From: Pseudomonas songnenensis
GTDB taxonomy: Bacteria; Pseudomonadota; Gammaproteobacteria; Pseudomonadales; Pseudomonadaceae
Length of the DNA: 64,000 nt
Direction: 5' to 3'
Assembly: GCF_003696315.1 (NCBI RefSeq)
Contig: NZ_RFFN01000009.1
Location: 1 to 64,000, forward strand
The position numbers and the translations under genes are program-made. Below, in pieces: positions 1 to 10,205 of the stretch (position 1 is the stretch's first letter; the number at the start of each line of letters is the position of its first letter). The notes under the pieces are model-generated. The model worked only from the letters and a program-made list of their open reading frames with translations. It ran no database searches and was not told the origin of the DNA.

Positions 1-522
1 TGTGGCGCTTGAGAGCCGGCGAGGTGAGCCTCTAGGTTGGCAGCGCTGGGGCAACTACAGACTGTAGTGGTCTACTCATCCCTGACAGTGGGTTTCGATT
101 GTCGCTGGGCAGCCCGTCGTTGTATCGGTGCGGCCTGATCAGTTGTAGCGGGTTATCAAGTACGGCTGATGTCCCGTTGAGTCTCTAGGACTGTGGTAGC
201 CAATTGCTGGAATCCATTTCCATTCAGGTTGCGGAGCAGGCGCTCTAGGAACTTCGCGGTTCAGCCGATTGAGCATATTCGGGCGTTCGGCCGTGCGGGT
301 TACAAACAAGTGGGCCAGCCTGCCTGCTGGCGCAGCCCCAGCTCATGTGTCAGCCGGCGCGTGACGATAGCGACCAATCGTCACGCGATCCTCGCGCTAC
401 ATAGTCGGGATGTGGGCGGGCGACTAATCACGGACGCACGATGTCCTGCCCGTCCTTTCAATACCAGTAAACCCTTCATTGCACGTTGCACAAGGCCGGC
501 GATGGGCAGGAGCAGCCCAGTC
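1..522. other. No gene recognised at left edge
   Basis: No reading frame here gives a recognisable protein on either strand. The open frames that cross the stretch continue antisense into the fumarase gene and have no family features. A 15-base palindrome (ACTACAG-A-CTGTAGT) lies at 54-68. Its role is unknown, and no T-tract follows it. The stretch may be intergenic DNA or the decayed remains of a gene. Confidence 0.4.
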
Positions 523-1917
523 CTATCCCCTCTGCCCCGATTCGAGCATGGTTTCCGGACGAACCCATTGATCGAATTCCTCGCTGGTCAAGTAGCCGAG
601 CTCCATGGCCGCTTCGCGCAGTGTGGTGCCTTGCGCATAGGCCTTCTTGGCTATCTCCGCTGCTCGGTCGTAGCCAATATGGGGATTCAGTGCGGTTACC
701 AGCATGAGCCCCCGCTCCAGATGCTCTGCCATGCGGGCCGGGTCAGGTTCGAGCCCCGTAATGCAGTGAGTGTTGAAATTGCGGCATCCGTCTGACAGAA
801 GCTGAATGGATTGAAGCAGGTTGTGAATGATCACCGGCTTGAACACGTTCAGCTGCAAGTGCCCTTGGCTAGCGGCAAAGCTGATCGTCATATCGTTACC
901 CATCACCTGACAGGCAAGCATCGACAACGCCTCGCACTGGGTCGGGTTCACTTTGCCCGGCATGATCGAACTCCCAGGCTCGTTGGCGGGTAACCGTACC
1001 TCGGCAAAGCCTCCGCGTGGGCCTGAGCCAAGCAGGCGAAGATCATTGGCCAGCTTCATCAAGGCTACAGCCAGGGTCTTCAATGCGCCGGACAGCGCTA
1101 CCAGCGGCTCATGTCCCGCCAAGGCAGCAAATTTATTGGGTGCAGATACGAACGGAAGCCCCGAAAGCGCTGCAAGCTCCGCTGCAATGGCTTCGGCGAA
1201 CCCGTGTGGGGAGTTCAGGCCGGTTCCTACGGCAGTACCGCCCTGCGCCAGTTCGTACACGGCCGGTAAGGTCTGACGAATCGTGCGTTCGGCAATGTCC
1301 AGCTGGGCAACGAAGGCCGACATCTCTTGGCCGAAGGTGATCGGAGTGGCGTCCATCATATGGGTGCGTCCGGTCTTGATCAGCTTGCCGTGTCGGACCG
1401 AGAGTTCTGCGAGACCGCCAGAGAGCTCCGCCAGGGCGGGAAGCAACTTGGCATGGACCGCCTTGGCCGCAGCGATGTGCATTGCGGTCGGAAAACAGTC
1501 GTTGGAGCTTTGAGCGCGGTTCACATGGTCGTTGGGATGCACGGGAGACTTGCCCCCGCGCGTGCCGCCAGCGAGCTCGTTGGCGCGACCCGCGATCACT
1601 TCGTTGACGTTCATATTGCTTTGCGTGCCGCTGCCGGTTTGCCAGACCACCAGCGGGAACTGATCGTCGTGCTGCCCATGCAGGATCTCGTCTGCGGCTT
1701 GTTCGATCAGGCGAGCCACATCGGGCGGCAGGTCACCGATCCGATCATTCACCCGTGCAGCGGCTTTCTTGATCAAGGCCAGGGCGTGGAGCACCTCGAT
1801 CGGCATGCGCTCCGTGCCGATTTCGAAATTGCTCAGCGAACGTTGCGTCTGGGCACCCCAGTAAGCCTGATCCGGTACTTCGACTGGTCCCAGGCTGTCG
1901 GTTTCTGTACGCGTCAT
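523..1917 (-). CDS. fumC: Class II fumarate hydratase
   Basis: Interconverts fumarate and L-malate in the TCA cycle; soluble, iron-independent class II enzyme. The 464-residue length is normal for FumC. The fumarase/aspartase superfamily signature [11 protein letters not shown] is intact near two thirds of the protein, and the [15 protein letters not shown] and [10 protein letters not shown] substrate-site segments are present. I chose the ATG at 1917 because AGGAG lies 6 bases upstream; an in-frame extension to 2001 adds 28 residues that do not look like a fumarase. It is divergent from the DUF2059 gene. The neighbours (DUF2059, BolA, TrhO, ABC exporter) match the surroundings of fumC2 (PA0854) in P. 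aeruginosa as I recall them, rather than the sodA-linked fumC1. Confidence 0.96.
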   Translation of the reverse strand: MTRTETDSLGPVEVPDQAYWGAQTQRSLSNFEIGTERMPIEVLHALALIKKAAARVNDRIGDLPPDVARLIEQAADEILHGQHDDQFPLVVWQTGSGTQSNMNVNEVIAGRANELAGGTRGGKSPVHPNDHVNRAQSSNDCFPTAMHIAAAKAVHAKLLPALAELSGGLAELSVRHGKLIKTGRTHMMDATPITFGQEMSAFVAQLDIAERTIRQTLPAVYELAQGGTAVGTGLNSPHGFAEAIAAELAALSGLPFVSAPNKFAALAGHEPLVALSGALKTLAVALMKLANDLRLLGSGPRGGFAEVRLPANEPGSSIMPGKVNPTQCEALSMLACQVMGNDMTISFAASQGHLQLNVFKPVIIHNLLQSIQLLSDGCRNFNTHCITGLEPDPARMAEHLERGLMLVTALNPHIGYDRAAEIAKKAYAQGTTLREAAMELGYLTSEEFDQWVRPETMLESGQRG

Positions 1918-2064
1918 GAAATGCTCCTGCTCGATAGTACTGGTTAGGGTGCCTTGCGGTGCCGACGGTTCCCCTAACGTGCCGCTCGTGGCTTGAGGCA
2001 TTGGAACTCCCGGCGCAGAATGTGTCCATTGAAGGCTACCTATAGCCTGCCCAAGGGATGTCCA

Positions 2065-2571
2065 ATGCCAACGTTTCGTACCCAGGTCTTGCGCTCTGCA
2101 ATGCTGTTTGTCTGTATCAGTTCATCGGCCTTGGCCGATAGCGCAAGCCATGCCGGGAGCGCAGAGCGTTTTCTGCAACTGGCCAACGCGGACCGGCTCG
2201 CCGTGCCCGTCTATGCCCAAGTGCAGCAGATGTTTGCGCAACGCTTTGCCGAGGCACAGGCCCCTGACAGCAAGAGGGCGATGCTCGAGCGCTACCAGGC
2301 TCAGGCCAATACGGCGCTGGACAAGGCCATCGGCTGGGACAAGTTGAAACCCGATCTGGTCGCCCTGTACACCAGCCAGTTTTCCGAAACCGAACTGAAT
2401 CAGCTGATCGATTTCTACCAATCCCCGCTGGGCAAGAAGATGCTGACCAAGCTGCCGGAGCTCAATGCGCGCTCAGCTCAGCTCACTCAGGTCAAGCTAG
2501 AAGGTGCCGTACCGGAAGTGAACAAGTTGCTGGCCGACATGACGGCCGAGCTCGAAAAACAGAAGCCTTGA
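2065..2571 (+). CDS. DUF2059 family secreted protein
   Basis: Small exported protein of unknown function, 168 residues. The first 24 or so residues form a signal peptide (MPTF-R..., hydrophobic [13 protein letters not shown], cleavage after ALA). The mature part is helical and carries the DUF2059 pattern (W-x-K-L-K-P-D-L, then [25 protein letters not shown], the 'YxSPxGKK' core). The ATG at 2065 is preceded by AAGGGA; the frame is open upstream to 1993 but that would bury the signal peptide. It lies 13 bases before bolA, so the two are probably co-transcribed. The family is thought to be periplasmic; no catalytic residues can be named. Confidence 0.85.
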   Translation: MPTFRTQVLRSAMLFVCISSSALADSASHAGSAERFLQLANADRLAVPVYAQVQQMFAQRFAEAQAPDSKRAMLERYQAQANTALDKAIGWDKLKPDLVALYTSQFSETELNQLIDFYQSPLGKKMLTKLPELNARSAQLTQVKLEGAVPEVNKLLADMTAELEKQKP

Positions 2572-2584
2572 GAGACCCAGGTAA

Positions 2585-2881
2585 ATGCGCAAGATCGATT
2601 CGATTCAGAATGCCCTGCAAGCCCTGCAGCCAGAACATCTCGAAGTCCTCGATGAGAGTCACATGCACAGTCGGGGGCAGGAGACCCACTACAAGGCTGT
2701 GATCGTCAGCCAGCAGTTCGCCGGTCTGAACTCGGTCAAGCGCCATCAGCGGGCCTACGCGGCGATGGGCGACCTGATGCGCGAGGTGCATGCGCTGGCA
2801 TTGCACACCTACACGCCTGAGGAGTGGGCGCAACAGCGCGTGGTCCCGGCGTCGCCAGTCTGCGCTGGAGGGCATAAGTAG
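2585..2881 (+). CDS. bolA: BolA family protein
   Basis: 98 residues with the single-domain BolA fold: the DESHMHSRGQETHYKAVIVS segment and the NSVKRHQRAYAAMGDLM segment are the typical BolA sequences. BolA proteins partner monothiol glutaredoxins in iron-sulfur cluster handling and affect cell shape and stress responses. The His in the V/S-x-x-H motif is a candidate cluster ligand. The short C-terminal tail after EEWAQQ is not conserved in the family. The gene follows the DUF2059 gene by 13 bases, and a hairpin with a T-tract at about 2931-2957 closes the unit. Confidence 0.92.
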   Translation: MRKIDSIQNALQALQPEHLEVLDESHMHSRGQETHYKAVIVSQQFAGLNSVKRHQRAYAAMGDLMREVHALALHTYTPEEWAQQRVVPASPVCAGGHK

Positions 2882-2930
2882 GCGCGCTCGCGCAGGACCG
2901 CCCTGGCGTTCTTTGTTAGACTTTCGCTCG

Positions 2931-2957
2931 CGCCGGCCCTCGCCGGCGTTTTCGTTT
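2931..2957 (+). terminator. Rho-independent terminator after bolA
   Basis: GCCGGC (2932-2937), loop CCTC, GCCGGC (2942-2947), then G and TTTTCGTTT. It lies between the bolA stop and the trhO start. Confidence 0.65.
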
Positions 2958-3003
2958 GTATCCGGTCCACCCTTTACGCGGGTGACCACTGGTGGAAGTA
3001 TTC

Positions 3004-3939
3004 ATGACCCAAAGAATCGTTGTGGCCGCGTTGTACAAGTTCGTATCGCTGCCGGATTACGTTGCGTTGCGCGAGCCCTTGCTCGAAACACTTCTTCTGC
3101 ACGGCATCAAGGGAACGCTTTTGCTTGCGGAAGAGGGCATCAATGGCACGGTTTCCGGGACGCGGGAAGCCATCGACGCGCTGCTGGATTGGTTCCGACG
3201 CGATGACCGTCTGGCCGATATCGATCACAAGGAATCGTACTGTGACGAGCAGCCGTTCTATCGCACCAAGGTCAAGCTGAAGAAAGAGATCGTCACGCTC
3301 GGAGTAGATGGCGTCGATCCCAACAAGCGCGTCGGTACTTACGTGGAGCCGCAGGACTGGAACGAGCTCATCGCCGATCCCGAAGTGCTTCTCATCGATA
3401 CACGAAATGACTACGAAGTAGCGATCGGCACGTTCGAGGGCGCGGTCGATCCCAAAACCAGGTCGTTCCGCGAGTTTCCCGAGTACATCAAGGCCCACTA
3501 CGATCCGGCGAAGCACAAAAAGGTCGCGATGTTCTGCACCGGTGGCATCCGTTGCGAAAAGGCGTCGAGCTACATGCTCGGCGAAGGCTTCGAAGAGGTC
3601 TATCACCTCAAGGGTGGCATTCTCAAATACCTGGAAGAAGTGCCTGAGGCACAAAGCCGCTGGCAGGGTGACTGCTTCGTTTTCGATAACCGGGTAACGG
3701 TACGCCATGACCTGAGCGTCGGTGAGTTCGACCTCTGCCACGCCTGCCGCGCCCCGCTATCCGTGGAAGATCGGCAATCGGAGCACTACGCTCCGGGAAT
3801 AAGCTGTCCGCACTGCTGGAATACGCTGAGCGAGAAAACCCGCGCCGGCGCTCGCGAGCGGCAGAAGCAGATCGAACTGGCGCGCCAGCGCAACCAGCCG
3901 CATCCCATCGGCCGCGACCCGCGCGAACTGGATCGCTGA
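3004..3939 (+). CDS. trhO: tRNA uridine-5-oxyacetic-acid pathway hydroxylase TrhO (rhodanese family)
   Basis: Oxygen-dependent tRNA U34 hydroxylase (formerly YceA), which makes 5-hydroxyuridine on the way to wobble modifications. 311 residues: an N-terminal acylphosphatase-like part ([18 protein letters not shown]), a rhodanese domain around residues 110-215 with the active-site loop [12 protein letters not shown] (Cys178), and a C-terminal zinc-binding-like part (CHACRAPL ... CPHC). The ATG at 3004 has GGAAG upstream; the GTG at 2992 is less likely because the family starts at MTQ(K/R)IVVAALYKF. The order bolA-trhO-thioredoxin-like-ABC exporter appears conserved in Pseudomonas. Confidence 0.95.
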   Translation: MTQRIVVAALYKFVSLPDYVALREPLLETLLLHGIKGTLLLAEEGINGTVSGTREAIDALLDWFRRDDRLADIDHKESYCDEQPFYRTKVKLKKEIVTLGVDGVDPNKRVGTYVEPQDWNELIADPEVLLIDTRNDYEVAIGTFEGAVDPKTRSFREFPEYIKAHYDPAKHKKVAMFCTGGIRCEKASSYMLGEGFEEVYHLKGGILKYLEEVPEAQSRWQGDCFVFDNRVTVRHDLSVGEFDLCHACRAPLSVEDRQSEHYAPGISCPHCWNTLSEKTRAGARERQKQIELARQRNQPHPIGRDPRELDR

Positions 3940-3985
3940 GCGCTGGCCGCCGCGCCGGCACGTCACGCAGTAGTGGAGTAACGAA

Positions 3986-4615
3986 GTGGCCCGACTGATC
4001 TATGTGATGGACCCGATGTGCTCCTGGTGCTGGGGGTTTGCACCGGTGATGACGGCGCTGGCCGGGCAAGCGGCGGAACGGGGCGTATCGCTTGAGCTGC
4101 GCGTCGGTGGCCTGCGGCGTGAGCGCGTCGTCATGGATCAGGCCGGGCGCCAGCGCACACTGTCCTACTGGCAAGCCGTGCATTCGGCGACGGGGCAGGC
4201 TTTCAACCTGGCGCAGGGGCTGCCCGAAGCACTGGTCTACGACACCGAACCCGCTTGCAGAGCCCTCGTTGCGGCTCGTGGACTTGATGAGGCTCGTGTC
4301 TGGTCATTGTCATTACTGATCCAGCAGGCGTTTTATGAGCACGGGCAGGATGTGACCCAACCATCAGTGCTCGTCGACCTCGCTGAATCCGCTGGCCTTT
4401 CGCGCAGCGAATTCGCCGAGCGTTATGACGACTCTGCCACTAAAGCGGCTACCGCGGCTGACTTCATCTGGGTGGAGAATCTGGGCATCGCGGGGTTCCC
4501 CACGTTGCTGGCCGAGCACGAAGGGCAACTGGCACTGGTTACCAATGGCTATCAGCCTTTGCCTGCGCTGGCACCGCTACTGGCGCGTTGGCTGGAGCGC
4601 AACGCCCATGGCTGA
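3986..4615 (+). CDS. DsbA family thioredoxin-fold protein (CSWC active site)
   Basis: 209 residues, cytoplasmic (no signal peptide). MDPMCSWCWGF near the N-terminus gives a CxxC-type redox site at Cys12 and Cys15 (C-S-W-C), and GFPTLL near residue 170 supplies the cis-Pro loop of the DsbA/FrnE-like fold. The start is GTG at 3986 with GGAG 7 bases upstream. Its stop overlaps the start of the ABC exporter by 8 bases, so the two are translationally coupled. It could be a 2-hydroxychromene-isomerase/FrnE-like oxidoreductase; the substrate is unknown. Confidence 0.85.
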   Translation: MARLIYVMDPMCSWCWGFAPVMTALAGQAAERGVSLELRVGGLRRERVVMDQAGRQRTLSYWQAVHSATGQAFNLAQGLPEALVYDTEPACRALVAARGLDEARVWSLSLLIQQAFYEHGQDVTQPSVLVDLAESAGLSRSEFAERYDDSATKAATAADFIWVENLGIAGFPTLLAEHEGQLALVTNGYQPLPALAPLLARWLERNAHG

Positions 4616-6386
4616 CCAACTCAGCTGGGCGGAAATCCGCAGGCTCGCGCTGCATCATCGCAAGGCGCTGATTCTGGCGAATCTGGTCGCGGTGCTGGCG
4701 ACGCTCTGCAGCGTGCCGATTCCCTTGCTGCTGCCGTTGCTGGTCGACGAAGTGTTGCTGGGTGCGGGTGATACTGCACTGCAGGTGATGGATCGCTTTC
4801 TGCCTGCCAGCTGGGAAAGCGCGGCGGGATATATCGGGCTGATGCTGGGTATAACGCTGGTCTTGCGAGCCTCGGCACTGGTGTTCAACGTGCTTCAGGC
4901 GCGCCTGTTTGCGCGGCTGTCCAAAGACATCGTGTACCGCATTCGCATCCGGCTGATCGAGCGCCTCAAGCGCATCGCCCTCGCCGAGTACGAAAGCCTC
5001 GGCGGCGGTACGGTGGCAGCGCACCTGGTCACCGATCTGGAAACCATCGACAAGTTCATCGGCGACACGCTAAGCCGTCTGCTGGTTGCCGTGCTGTCGA
5101 TCATCGGTACGGCGGCCATTCTGGTGTGGATGCACTGGCAGCTCGCTCTGCTGATCCTGCTGTTCAATCCGCTGGTGATCTACGCCACGGTGCAATTGGG
5201 CAAGCGCGTAAAACACCTGAAGAAACTGGAGAATGACAGCACCTCGCGCTTCACCCAGGCTCTGACCGAGACACTCGACGCCATCCAGGAGGTGCGTGCC
5301 GGCAATCGGCAAGGCTTCTTCCTCGGGCGCCTGGGGCTGCGCGCGCGCGAAGTACGGGACTACGCAGTTGCCTCGCAGTGGAAGACCGACGCGTCCAACC
5401 GCGCCAGCGGCTTGCTGTTCCAGTTCGGCATCGACGTATTCCGTGCTGCAGCGATGCTCACCGTGCTGTTCTCAGATCTGTCGATCGGCCAGATGCTGGC
5501 AGTGTTCAGCTACCTCTGGTTCATGATCGGCCCCGTGGAGCAGCTATTGAGTCTGCAGTACGCGTTCTACGCGGCCGGCGGGGCACTGGGGCGGATCAAC
5601 CAACTGCTGGCGCGGGCAGACGAGCCGCAATATCCCGGTGGGCGGGATCCCTTCGCTGGGCAGACAACGGTCGCAATCGAGGTGCGAGGCTTGCAGTTCG
5701 CCTATCAGGACGAGCCGGTGCTCGAAGGACTCGATCTCAGCATCGCACCCGGCGAGAAGGTCGCCATTGTCGGCGCCAGTGGCGGAGGCAAGAGCACCCT
5801 GGTGCAGCTGCTGCTGGGTCTTTATCAACCGCAGGCTGGTCAGATCCGTTTTGGCGGCGTGCCCCTCGAAGAAATCGGACTGAGCACCGTGCGCGACAAC
5901 GTTGCGGTGGTACTGCAGCACCCGGCGCTGTTCAACGATACCGTGCGAGCCAACCTGATGATGGGCCGCGAGCGGGATGATGACGCCTGCTGGCGAGCGC
6001 TGGAAATCGCTCAGCTGGCCGATACGATTCGCCAGTTGCCGAATGGTCTTGACAGCATCGTCGGACGTTCCGGGGTGCGGCTGTCCGGCGGGCAGCGGCA
6101 GCGGCTGGCTGTGGCACGCATGATTCTCGCCGAGCCGAAAGTGGTCATCCTCGATGAAGCCACCTCGGCGCTCGATGCGGCGACCGAATACGCGCTGCAT
6201 CAGGGGCTCAATCGCTTCCTCAAGGGGCGCACGACGCTGATCATTGCGCACCGTTTATCGGCGGTGAAACAGGCTGATCGCGTACTCGTTTTCGATGGCG
6301 GCCGTATCGCCGAAGACGGTGACCACGAGCAGCTCATCGCCGAAGGCGGACTCTACGCGCGCCTCTATGGGCACCTGCAGCACTAG
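4608..6386 (+). CDS. ABC exporter, fused membrane and ATPase domains
   Basis: 592-residue half-transporter. Residues 1-320 are the six-helix ABC exporter membrane domain (LANLVAVLATLCSVPIPLLLP is the first helix). The ATPase domain follows with Walker A GASGGGKST at 389-397, signature LSGGQRQR at 492-499, Walker B VVILDE with catalytic Glu517, and H-loop IIAHRLS. It should act as a homodimer. The ATG at 4608 overlaps the stop of the DsbA-like gene; the upstream extension of the frame to 4425 is out-of-frame coding DNA of that gene. Homologues are annotated as multidrug or lipid exporters; substrate not deducible. Confidence 0.94.
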   Translation: MADQLSWAEIRRLALHHRKALILANLVAVLATLCSVPIPLLLPLLVDEVLLGAGDTALQVMDRFLPASWESAAGYIGLMLGITLVLRASALVFNVLQARLFARLSKDIVYRIRIRLIERLKRIALAEYESLGGGTVAAHLVTDLETIDKFIGDTLSRLLVAVLSIIGTAAILVWMHWQLALLILLFNPLVIYATVQLGKRVKHLKKLENDSTSRFTQALTETLDAIQEVRAGNRQGFFLGRLGLRAREVRDYAVASQWKTDASNRASGLLFQFGIDVFRAAAMLTVLFSDLSIGQMLAVFSYLWFMIGPVEQLLSLQYAFYAAGGALGRINQLLARADEPQYPGGRDPFAGQTTVAIEVRGLQFAYQDEPVLEGLDLSIAPGEKVAIVGASGGGKSTLVQLLLGLYQPQAGQIRFGGVPLEEIGLSTVRDNVAVVLQHPALFNDTVRANLMMGRERDDDACWRALEIAQLADTIRQLPNGLDSIVGRSGVRLSGGQRQRLAVARMILAEPKVVILDEATSALDAATEYALHQGLNRFLKGRTTLIIAHRLSAVKQADRVLVFDGGRIAEDGDHEQLIAEGGLYARLYGHLQH

Positions 6387-6602
6387 GGCGAGGGCTTCGG
6401 TAAATTCCGCCGGCTCGGCGTGACCCTTGAAGGCGCGTGACCGGCCCTCTGTCTCAAAGCAACTCGCACTGGTCTCCGCAAAGCGCTAGAAGGTCCCAGC
6501 CTACCGCCAGTCTCAAGGCGCCAAAATATCCTGTCTGGCTGCTCAACTATTAGAAATCTCTGCCGACTTCCCGTTGTGCCCCTTTTTGCGGAACCCCTTC
6601 TG

Positions 6603-8555
6603 ATGGAACCAGTACTGAATCTCTTCACCAATCTTTCGGTTGGCAAAAAGCTCATCTGCGGCTTCGGCCTGGTCTTGCTGTTGACACTCGGCGTGGCCGG
6701 TACCGGATTCGTTGCGGTCGATGAAATCCTCGGTCGGGCGCAACAGATCGAGCAGCTCTCGAGCGTCAACGCATCCATCCTGGCGGCGCGCGGTGCGGAG
6801 CGTGATTTCGCCCTGACGCGCCAGCAGTCTTCTGCTGATGCGCTGCACAGCTCCCTGCAGCAGCTCAACACGGAACTGGCTGGCTTGGACGACAGTTCCA
6901 GCACGACGGAGCGGGCGTATCTGACGCGAATTCGTCAGGCGGCTGAGGAATATGGGCGTCAGTTCGACCGCTACATGCAGCTGATCGAGCGCGGTGTGGC
7001 ACTGCGCACGCGTATGCAGGATGCGGCGCAAGTCAGCCGGGAGGAGTTCGAGTTTATCGAGCTGGATATGTATGACGCGGTTCGGGTGCTGCGTCTGGAG
7101 GGGGATCGGCTCAAAGGTAGCGACCCGCTGACGATCGCTGAAGCGACCTCCGGCCTGACCAAGCAGATCCTCGACATGCGAACCCTGGAGAACGTGTTCG
7201 TTGCCAATAGCTCAGACGCCGCGGCGAAAAGCTGGAGCGAGCTGCACGGCAACGTCACGGCCATCGGCAGCAACCTGAAGGTCTGGTTGAGCGATGATCA
7301 AAAGGCATCCATGGACAAGGCCCTCGCGGAACTGGACCAATACCGCGCCGCGTTCGATGAGTTTCGCCAGAATCGTGGCGAGCGGCTCGCGCTGGAACGG
7401 TCCATGGCCCAGCAATCCGAGGTGGTGATCGCTGCCGCTGACGAGGCGCTGGCCAATGCCAGCAATGCCATGCAGCAGCAACAGCGCAGCAGTTACCTGC
7501 TGCTTGGTGTGATCGGCGCGCTGGCCATCTTCGTCGGCCTGCTGGCGGCCACTGTCATTTCGCGCATGATCGTCGGCCCGCTGCGCAGTACCGTTCAGCA
7601 GGCCCAGCGCGTCGCCAACGGCGATCTGACGTACTCCGAGGCCAGCGCGCGTCGCGATGAAGTCGGGCAGCTGCAGAACGCCATGCATGGCATGACGCAA
7701 AGCCTGCGCAACCTGATCGGTCGCATCGGGGGCGGCGTCAGCCAGATCGCGGCCGCCGCCGATCAACTGTCTGCCGTGACCGCGCAGACCAGCGCCGGGG
7801 TACAGACCCAGCGCGTGGAAACCGAGCAGGTCGCGACCGCCATGCACGAGATGGCTGCCACCGTGCAGGAAGTTGCACGCAATGCCGAGCAGGCGTCCAT
7901 CGCGGCGCGACAGGCCGATCAGCAGGCGCGGCAGGGCGATCGGGTGGTACAGGATGCGGTCGGGCAGATCGGCAATCTGGCCAACGAGGTGGATCAGTCT
8001 GCTCATGCAATCGAAGCGCTGCATGCCGAAAGCGGACGGATCGGCAGCGTGCTTGAGGTGATCCGTGCGGTTGCCGAGCAGACCAATCTGTTGGCGCTCA
8101 ATGCCGCCATCGAGGCGGCGCGTGCCGGCGAGCAGGGCCGCGGTTTCGCCGTGGTGGCCGATGAGGTTCGCGCGCTGGCCCGCCGTACCCATGATTCCAC
8201 GGAGGAGATCGAAGGGCTGATCGCTAATCTGCAACGTGTAGCGCAGCAAGCCGTAGAGCAGATGCAGAGCAGCCGTAGCCTCACCCAGCGCACCGTGGAT
8301 CTGGCCAACGAAGCAGGTGTCGCGTTGGGGCGCATCACCGAGTCGGTGTCCACCATCGAACAGATGAACCAGCAGATCGCCGCGGCGGCTGAGCAGCAGA
8401 GCGCGGTGGCCGAGAACATTTCAGAAAGCGTGACGCGCGTGCGGGATATCGGCGACCAGAGCGCCAGCGCGACGGAGCAGACTGCCGGGGCCAGCGCCGA
8501 ACTGGCACGCCTCGGTGTGGAGCTTCAGGGCCTGGTTCGCCAGTTCCGCACCTGA
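6603..8555 (+). CDS. Methyl-accepting chemotaxis protein with helical periplasmic sensor
   Basis: 650-residue chemoreceptor. TM1 at about residues 18-38, an all-helical periplasmic domain of about 255 residues, TM2 at about 298-320, HAMP at about 321-372, then the signalling hairpin whose tip contains [19 protein letters not shown] starting at Glu492. Domain size and helical character fit the HBM (helical bimodular) class, typified by McpS, which binds TCA-cycle acids; that assignment is an inference. No C-terminal CheR/CheB tether pentapeptide is seen (ends RQFRT). Start choice is uncertain: ATG 6603 is preferred, with GTG 6576 adding 9 residues; neither has a strong ribosome binding site. 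It is monocistronic. Confidence 0.93.
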   Translation: MEPVLNLFTNLSVGKKLICGFGLVLLLTLGVAGTGFVAVDEILGRAQQIEQLSSVNASILAARGAERDFALTRQQSSADALHSSLQQLNTELAGLDDSSSTTERAYLTRIRQAAEEYGRQFDRYMQLIERGVALRTRMQDAAQVSREEFEFIELDMYDAVRVLRLEGDRLKGSDPLTIAEATSGLTKQILDMRTLENVFVANSSDAAAKSWSELHGNVTAIGSNLKVWLSDDQKASMDKALAELDQYRAAFDEFRQNRGERLALERSMAQQSEVVIAAADEALANASNAMQQQQRSSYLLLGVIGALAIFVGLLAATVISRMIVGPLRSTVQQAQRVANGDLTYSEASARRDEVGQLQNAMHGMTQSLRNLIGRIGGGVSQIAAAADQLSAVTAQTSAGVQTQRVETEQVATAMHEMAATVQEVARNAEQASIAARQADQQARQGDRVVQDAVGQIGNLANEVDQSAHAIEALHAESGRIGSVLEVIRAVAEQTNLLALNAAIEAARAGEQGRGFAVVADEVRALARRTHDSTEEIEGLIANLQRVAQQAVEQMQSSRSLTQRTVDLANEAGVALGRITESVSTIEQMNQQIAAAAEQQSAVAENISESVTRVRDIGDQSASATEQTAGASAELARLGVELQGLVRQFRT

Positions 8556-8606
8556 CCCCGCCGAGTCACTTAGCCACAAGCGGCTCGCACGCCCGAGTCG
8601 CTTGGC

Positions 8607-9650
8607 TTATCGACTGCCGTTCAGCTCCGCCGCCCAGGCTGCCAGCGGCAGTGCCGGTTCCTGCTGCCATATGCGCTGCCACAGACTTGCCAGGCGGCCC
8701 ATATCGCCTCTGTTGGCGGGCAGGCGCTCGGGCAGGGGCACAAGCTGCCAGCCCTTGGCAGTGCGCTCAGCGAGTGGGAAGCGAAATGGATGAAATCCGG
8801 TCATGCCCAGCCGCAGGTCCGTCACCAGCAGCTGGTTGCCATCCTCGTCATAGCGCAGCACGTTCCCGGTAAACCACTGCAATCGCTCGTGTTGCGGTGA
8901 ATCGCTCAGCGCTTTGGCCAGATGCACGTTGCGTGGTAGCCGTACCAGGGTGGGTGGGGCGTCATCCCACCAGCTGACCAGGGTTTCGTAATAATGCTCA
9001 CCGTCCACCAAGATCACGCGCCACAACAGGCTGTTGAAGGGTGTCGGTGTGCTGAACATACGCTCTGCCTGAATGCCCTGGCTGGCCACGGCCGACTGCA
9101 CGCGATGTTCGGCCATCTGCTTGCCGGCCAGGGTGAATCCCAGATAACCGGTTGAGATGATCAGTGCGTAGGCGGGCCATCTGGCGATTCGCCCGCTTAG
9201 CCCGAACAGGCCAGCCGCCAGCACGGCGAGCAATAGCGGAACGCTGTAGAGCGGGTCGATGATGAAGATGCTGGACCAGGCGATCGGTGGCGTGGCCAGT
9301 GGCCAGAACAACTGCGTGCCGTAGCTGGTAAAGGCATCCAGCAGCACGTGGGTAACCAGCACCAGCCATATGGTGGCGAACAGCCGCGTGCCGGAATACC
9401 GCGGGTCAGGTCGGAACCGCCTGACCAGCCAGGTCAGCAGCACGGCCACCACACTCAGCACGAACAGCGAATGGCTGAAGCCGCGGTGATAGGTCATGTT
9501 GGCCACCGCATCGCCGTAGTCGATGACCACGTCGAGGTCGGGCAGGGTGCCGAGCACAGCGCCATAAGCGAGGGCCTTGCGGCCTTGCCAGCGACCGAGC
9601 AACGCGCCCTGCACACTGGCGCCCAGCAGGGCCTGAGTGATCGAGTCCAT
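8607..9650 (-). CDS. DUF457 / YdjM-type membrane-bound metal-dependent hydrolase-like protein
   Basis: 347 residues. The N-terminal half holds 4-5 membrane segments with conserved DSITQALLGA, LPDLDV (Asp pair), YHRGFSHSL and THVLLDAFTSYG; the His/Asp residues of these motifs resemble a membrane metal site. The C-terminal part (about 200-347) is a soluble extension. The family (DUF457, 'LexA-regulated inner-membrane YdjM-like') is annotated as hydrolase, but activity is not established. Start taken at 9650 (MDSITQ); an ATG four codons upstream at 9662 is possible. It is convergent with the chemoreceptor gene and divergent from arfB. Confidence 0.85.
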   Translation of the reverse strand: MDSITQALLGASVQGALLGRWQGRKALAYGAVLGTLPDLDVVIDYGDAVANMTYHRGFSHSLFVLSVVAVLLTWLVRRFRPDPRYSGTRLFATIWLVLVTHVLLDAFTSYGTQLFWPLATPPIAWSSIFIIDPLYSVPLLLAVLAAGLFGLSGRIARWPAYALIISTGYLGFTLAGKQMAEHRVQSAVASQGIQAERMFSTPTPFNSLLWRVILVDGEHYYETLVSWWDDAPPTLVRLPRNVHLAKALSDSPQHERLQWFTGNVLRYDEDGNQLLVTDLRLGMTGFHPFRFPLAERTAKGWQLVPLPERLPANRGDMGRLASLWQRIWQQEPALPLAAWAAELNGSR

Positions 9651-9786
9651 GCGTAGATCCATTGAGGCGGAGGTTTACCTTAGCCGAACGGCTGAAGGCG
9701 TCTGTCCTGCAAATATCTAAAAAGTGTGTCGGCGGTGAGCCCTGCATAGGACAATCGCGGGCGTCCATCGTCCGCTGCGAGCCTTC

Positions 9787-10200
9787 ATGCTGGAAATTTC
9801 CAATACCGTGCAGTTGCCCGATGCCGAGATCGAACTGACTGCGATCCGCGCCCAGGGCGCTGGCGGTCAGAACGTCAACAAGGTGTCCAGTGCCTTGCAC
9901 CTGCGCTTCGACATCCAGGCGTCTTCGTTGCCGGCTTTCTACAAGGAGCGGCTGCTGGCGCTACGTGACAGCCGGATCACCAGCGAGGGTGTGGTGGTCA
10001 TCAAGGCGCAGCGTTATCGAACCCAGGAGCAGAATCGTCTCGATGCGCTGGAGCGGCTGGCGGAGTTGATTCGCAGTGTCACCAAGGTGGAGAAGGCGCG
10101 CCGTCCGACCAAACCGACGCTGGGTTCGAAAAAGCGTCGGCTTGAGGGCAAGAGCAAACGCGGCGCGATCAAGGCCGGGCGCGGCCGGGTCGACTACTAG
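9787..10200 (+). CDS. arfB: Alternative ribosome-rescue factor / peptidyl-tRNA hydrolase ArfB
   Basis: 137 residues with a catalytic GGQ motif (residues 26-28 in [13 protein letters not shown]) and a long basic C-terminal tail ([14 protein letters not shown]...[11 protein letters not shown]) that enters the empty mRNA channel of stalled ribosomes. This is the YaeJ/ArfB family, which hydrolyses peptidyl-tRNA on non-stop ribosomes. The length agrees with E. coli ArfB. The gene is divergent from the DUF457 gene and convergent with the MFS gene, with only 5 bases between the stops. Confidence 0.95.
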   Translation: MLEISNTVQLPDAEIELTAIRAQGAGGQNVNKVSSALHLRFDIQASSLPAFYKERLLALRDSRITSEGVVVIKAQRYRTQEQNRLDALERLAELIRSVTKVEKARRPTKPTLGSKKRRLEGKSKRGAIKAGRGRVDY

Positions 10201-10205
10201 CGCGT

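Noticed and set aside
193-795. A 200-codon open frame at the left edge, overlapping fumC antisense
   Set aside because: The second half is the shadow of fumC, and the first half has no recognisable sequence or credible start.
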